NCBI GenBank assembly: GCA_003519545.1
Contig: DOWN01000350.1
Span: 1-7,190, forward strand
Reading direction: 5' to 3'
DNA length: 7,190 bases
Source of the DNA: Bacteroidota bacterium
GTDB taxonomy: Bacteria; Bacteroidota; Ignavibacteria; Tepidaquicellales; Tepidaquicellaceae
Position numbers and translations under genes: made by a program. Below the pieces are notes generated by a model. It made no database searches, was not told where the DNA came from, and saw only the letters and a program-made list of their open reading frames with translations. Of the stretch, positions 5,542 to 7,190 are shown piece after piece; position 1 is the first letter of the stretch, and the number at the start of each line of letters is the position of its first letter.

Positions 5542-6411
5542 ATGCCGGATATAAAAGTTATCAATGAAGTTGAAGCGATGCAGGAAATCTCTGAATTCCT
5601 CAGACTGTCAGGGAAAAAAATAGGATTCGTTCCGACAATGGGTTATCTTCATTCAGGACATCTTTCTCTCATCAAAAAAGCAAAAGAAGAAAACGATATT
5701 GTTATTGTGAGCATTTATGTTAATCCTACTCAGTTTTTAAAAGGTGAAGATTTTGAAACTTATCCGAGAAACTTTGAGGCTGATTATGAACTCTGCAAAA
5801 ATGAATCTGTAGATTATATTTTTTATCCCGATAATCTGCAAATGTATAAAAGAAACCATATGACTAATGTTATGATTTCTAATATAACTACAAAACTTGA
5901 AGGTGAAATCAGACCGGGACATTTTATCGGTGTTGCTACAGTTGTATTAAAACTTTTTAATATTACTAAACCTCATTCGGCTTACTTTGGGCAGAAAGAT
6001 GCTCAACAGTGCATTGTGATTAAAAGACTTGTTGAAGATCTTAATGTTGATGTAAAAATTGAAATCTGCGAAACTGTCAGAGAAGAAAACGGTTTGGCTA
6101 AGTCTTCACGTAATGTTTATCTCTCTGATGAAGAAAAAGAGAATTCAAAAGTGTTGTTCCGGTCTCTTGAACTGGGCAAATCCCTTATTCTTGAAGGTGT
6201 TAATGAAACTGACAAAATTTTATCTGAAATGGGAAATCTCATAAAACAGAATATTCCCGGTGTTGAAATTCAGTATATTGCCGTAACTGACAATGAACTT
6301 TTAAATAATATAAATGAGTTAAATAATTATACAGGAAACGTATTGATATCTTTGGCAGTAAAAACTAATAAGACAAGATTGATTGACAATATTTTATTTT
6401 ACAAAAATTAA
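5542..6411 (+). CDS. panC: pantothenate synthetase (pantoate-beta-alanine ligase)
   Basis: PanC condenses (R)-pantoate with beta-alanine, using ATP through a pantoyl-adenylate, to make pantothenate (vitamin B5). It is a cytoplasmic enzyme of the nucleotidyltransferase superfamily. The adenylate-forming motif PTMGYLHSGH (31-40) contains His37 and His40 of the HxGH signature. Next come the pantoate-binding VNPTQF segment, GHFIGVATVVLKLFNI, GQKDAQQ (150-156), and KSSRNVYLS (187-195), the KMSKS-like ATP loop. Length (289) is normal. There is no Shine-Dalgarno sequence: the 12-base gap after accD is all A/T and ends in seven Ts directly against the ATG. The same arrangement precedes panD. The product of panD is its substrate, so the pair is functionally matched; panB is not in the window. 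Confidence 0.96.
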   Translation: MPDIKVINEVEAMQEISEFLRLSGKKIGFVPTMGYLHSGHLSLIKKAKEENDIVIVSIYVNPTQFLKGEDFETYPRNFEADYELCKNESVDYIFYPDNLQMYKRNHMTNVMISNITTKLEGEIRPGHFIGVATVVLKLFNITKPHSAYFGQKDAQQCIVIKRLVEDLNVDVKIEICETVREENGLAKSSRNVYLSDEEKENSKVLFRSLELGKSLILEGVNETDKILSEMGNLIKQNIPGVEIQYIAVTDNELLNNINELNNYTGNVLISLAVKTNKTRLIDNILFYKN

Positions 6412-6423
6412 ATTTATTTTTTT

Positions 6424-6807
6424 ATGAAACGTACAATGTTTAAATCTAAAATACACAGAGCTACAGTAACTGAAGCTGTTTTGTATTATGAAGGCTCTTT
6501 AACTCTGGATAAAACTCTGATGGATGCTGCAGGTTTAAAAGAATATGAACAGGTTCAGGTGGTTAATGTAAATAACGGTGAAAGATTTGAAACTTACTTA
6601 ATAGAAGGTAAACCCGGCTCAGGTGTCGTCTGCTTAAACGGTCCCGCTGCAAGAAAAGGTCAAGCCGGCGATGAAGTTATCATTATTAATTATGGTCTTT
6701 TTGATGAAGAAGAGTTAACAGATTTTCAACCTGTTAAAATTTTTGTTGATAAAAATAACAGAATAGTTGAAGCGAAAAGTTCTCTTGAAAATCTGATGGA
6801 AATTTAG
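6424..6807 (+). CDS. panD: aspartate 1-decarboxylase, pyruvoyl-dependent
   Basis: PanD decarboxylates L-aspartate to beta-alanine for pantothenate synthesis. The proenzyme cleaves itself between Gly24 and Ser25 (YYEGSLTLD), turning Ser25 into the pyruvoyl cofactor at the start of the alpha chain. Residues known from the E. coli enzyme are in register: Lys9, His11, Arg54, Thr57, Tyr58 and Asn72 (LNGPAARKGQAGDEVIIINY). The 127-residue length is typical. The ATG at 6424 gives the usual MxRTMxKSKIHRA opening. The 12-base gap after panC is A/T only with seven Ts before the ATG. It is the last gene of the run, and no convincing terminator hairpin follows. Cleavage usually needs a PanZ/PanM-type factor only in enterobacteria, so self-processing is expected here. 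Confidence 0.97.
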   Translation: MKRTMFKSKIHRATVTEAVLYYEGSLTLDKTLMDAAGLKEYEQVQVVNVNNGERFETYLIEGKPGSGVVCLNGPAARKGQAGDEVIIINYGLFDEEELTDFQPVKIFVDKNNRIVEAKSSLENLMEI

Positions 6808-6898
6808 TTTCCATTATAAACGATTCTGTTTTTGCCAAAAAATAATAATTCAGATAGATTATACTATTTTTTAATTTTTATTTAAAACACAATTTTAA
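6808..6898 (+). other. AT-rich non-coding DNA after panD
   Basis: No gene is visible. The only inverted repeat of note is TTTAAAA (6881-6887) with TTTTAAA (6893-6899). It is purely A/T and too weak to call a terminator. Confidence 0.5.
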
Positions 6899-6925
6899 AA
6901 TTCGTGTAATTACTTAAATTCATGT
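6899..6925 (+). repeat. 9-bp tandem repeat, array 1
   Basis: Three degenerate 9-mers: AATTCGTGT, AATTACTTA, AATTCATGT. They run into TTAA and then the 20-bp hairpin element at 6929. Same layout as array 2 at 7037. Confidence 0.6.
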
Positions 6926-6928
6926 TAA

Positions 6929-6948
6929 CCTGTCCCGACTTGGCGGGA
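6929..6948 (+). repeat. 20-bp hairpin element, copy 5
   Basis: CCTG foot followed by TCCCGACTTGGCGGGA. The loop-closing pair is lost, leaving a 5-bp TCCCG/CGGGA stem. It is flanked by GTTAA on the left and TTCGTGG on the right; joined, these restore the 9-mer AATTCGTGG. Confidence 0.75.
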
Positions 6949-6993
6949 TTCGTGGTAAATTATTTTTTTGTTTCAAGTTTCGTTTTCGTATTA
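6949..6993 (+). repeat. 45-bp direct repeat, copy 1
   Basis: Runs from TTCGTGGTAAAT to CGTTTTCGTATTA. The second copy, 6995-7037, starts one base after it ends. The copies differ by a few substitutions and a two-base length change in the T-run. Confidence 0.75.
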
Positions 6994-6994
6994 T

Positions 6995-7037
6995 TTCGTG
7001 GTGAATCTTTTTTGTTTCGAGATTCGTTTTCGTATTA
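6995..7037 (+). repeat. 45-bp direct repeat, copy 2 (43 bp)
   Basis: Near-tandem copy of 6949-6993, from TTCGTGGTGAAT to CGTTTTCGTATTA. Copy 2 is not preceded by the 20-bp hairpin element, whereas copy 1 is. Confidence 0.75.
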
Positions 7038-7063
7038 ATTCGTGTAATTCGTTTAATTAGTGT
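7037..7063 (+). repeat. 9-bp tandem repeat, array 2
   Basis: AATTCGTGT, AATTCGTTT, AATTAGTGT. The same 27 bases recur without change at 7164-7190, 127 bp further on. TAA and the 20-bp hairpin element at 7067 follow. Confidence 0.85.
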
Positions 7064-7066
7064 TAA

Positions 7067-7086
7067 CCTGTCCCGACTTGACGGGA
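7067..7086 (+). repeat. 20-bp hairpin element, copy 6
   Basis: CCTG foot followed by TCCCGACTTGACGGGA (5-bp TCCCG/CGGGA stem). Left flank GTTAA, right flank TTCGCGATGAATT, closely matching the context of copy 5. Confidence 0.75.
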
Positions 7087-7154
7087 TTCGCGATGAATTC
7101 CTTTTTTTGTTCTCGTTTTTAATTTTTTTATTTGAATAAATTTTTTTAAGATTT

Positions 7155-7190
7155 AATTCGTTTAATTCGTGTAATTCGTTTAATTAGTGT
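7155..7190 (+). repeat. 9-bp tandem repeat, array 3, cut by the window edge
   Basis: Four 9-mers in exact register: AATTCGTTT, AATTCGTGT, AATTCGTTT, AATTAGTGT. The last three are identical to array 2. The stretch between arrays 2 and 3 (7087-7154) is T-rich, non-coding DNA. Confidence 0.85.

Noticed and set aside
5737..6244. Short open frames on both strands inside panC
   Set aside because: Shadows of panC; low-complexity products without start signals.
7037..7190. Iterons of a replication origin
   Set aside because: 9-bp direct repeats can suggest an origin, but no DnaA-box cluster or replication gene is present, and the repeats are interrupted by the same hairpin element found elsewhere.

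Overview
The window looks like chromosomal DNA from a low-GC member of the Bacteroidota/Ignavibacteriota (FCB) group. The evidence is a PorX-type response regulator with a C-terminal PglZ phosphatase-fold domain, which is characteristic of bacteria with a type IX secretion system. In addition, most starts lack a Shine-Dalgarno sequence, and the intergenic DNA carries short hairpin repeats of a style common in these genomes. The phylum is inferred from gene content; no rRNA is present. All six genes and the partial one are on the + strand.

Layout. (1) 1-1319: the 3' part of an RlmD/RumA-family 23S rRNA m5U methyltransferase. The reading frame is open to the left edge and includes the end of a TRAM domain, so the true start is outside the window. 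(2) 1398-2975: porX, a response regulator joined to a PglZ domain, preceded by an unusually good Shine-Dalgarno sequence. (3) 2976-3626: a 651-base spacer filled between about 3002 and 3427 with palindromes and two tandem ~95% identical units of 160 and 181 bp. A pyrimidine-rich, repeat-free leader follows. (4) 3627-6807: a tight five-gene run, tsaE-tsaB-accD-panC-panD, with junctions of a 1-base overlap, 2, 12 and 12 bases. (5) 6808-7190: non-coding, with 9-bp tandem repeats, a 45-bp direct repeat and two more copies of the 20-bp hairpin element seen in the first spacer. This repeat field runs off the right edge.

How the genes work together. TsaE and TsaB belong to the machinery that makes t6A37 on ANN-decoding tRNAs. 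AccD is the carboxyltransferase beta subunit of acetyl-CoA carboxylase, the committed step of fatty acid synthesis. PanD makes beta-alanine, and PanC joins it to pantoate to give pantothenate, the precursor of CoA that AccD's substrate requires. PorX is a regulator and putative metal-dependent phosphodiesterase/phosphatase; it stands apart from the operon because of the repeat-rich spacer.

The most interesting structure is not a gene. A 20-bp hairpin element with consensus CYTG + TCCCGA-N4-TCGGGA occurs six times, always in the same orientation, in four different sequence contexts. Removing the 20 bases exactly restores what looks like an intact host repeat in each context. The architecture (a short foot next to a hairpin, no evident target duplication) resembles REP-type elements and suggests a very small inserted element nested in other repeats.
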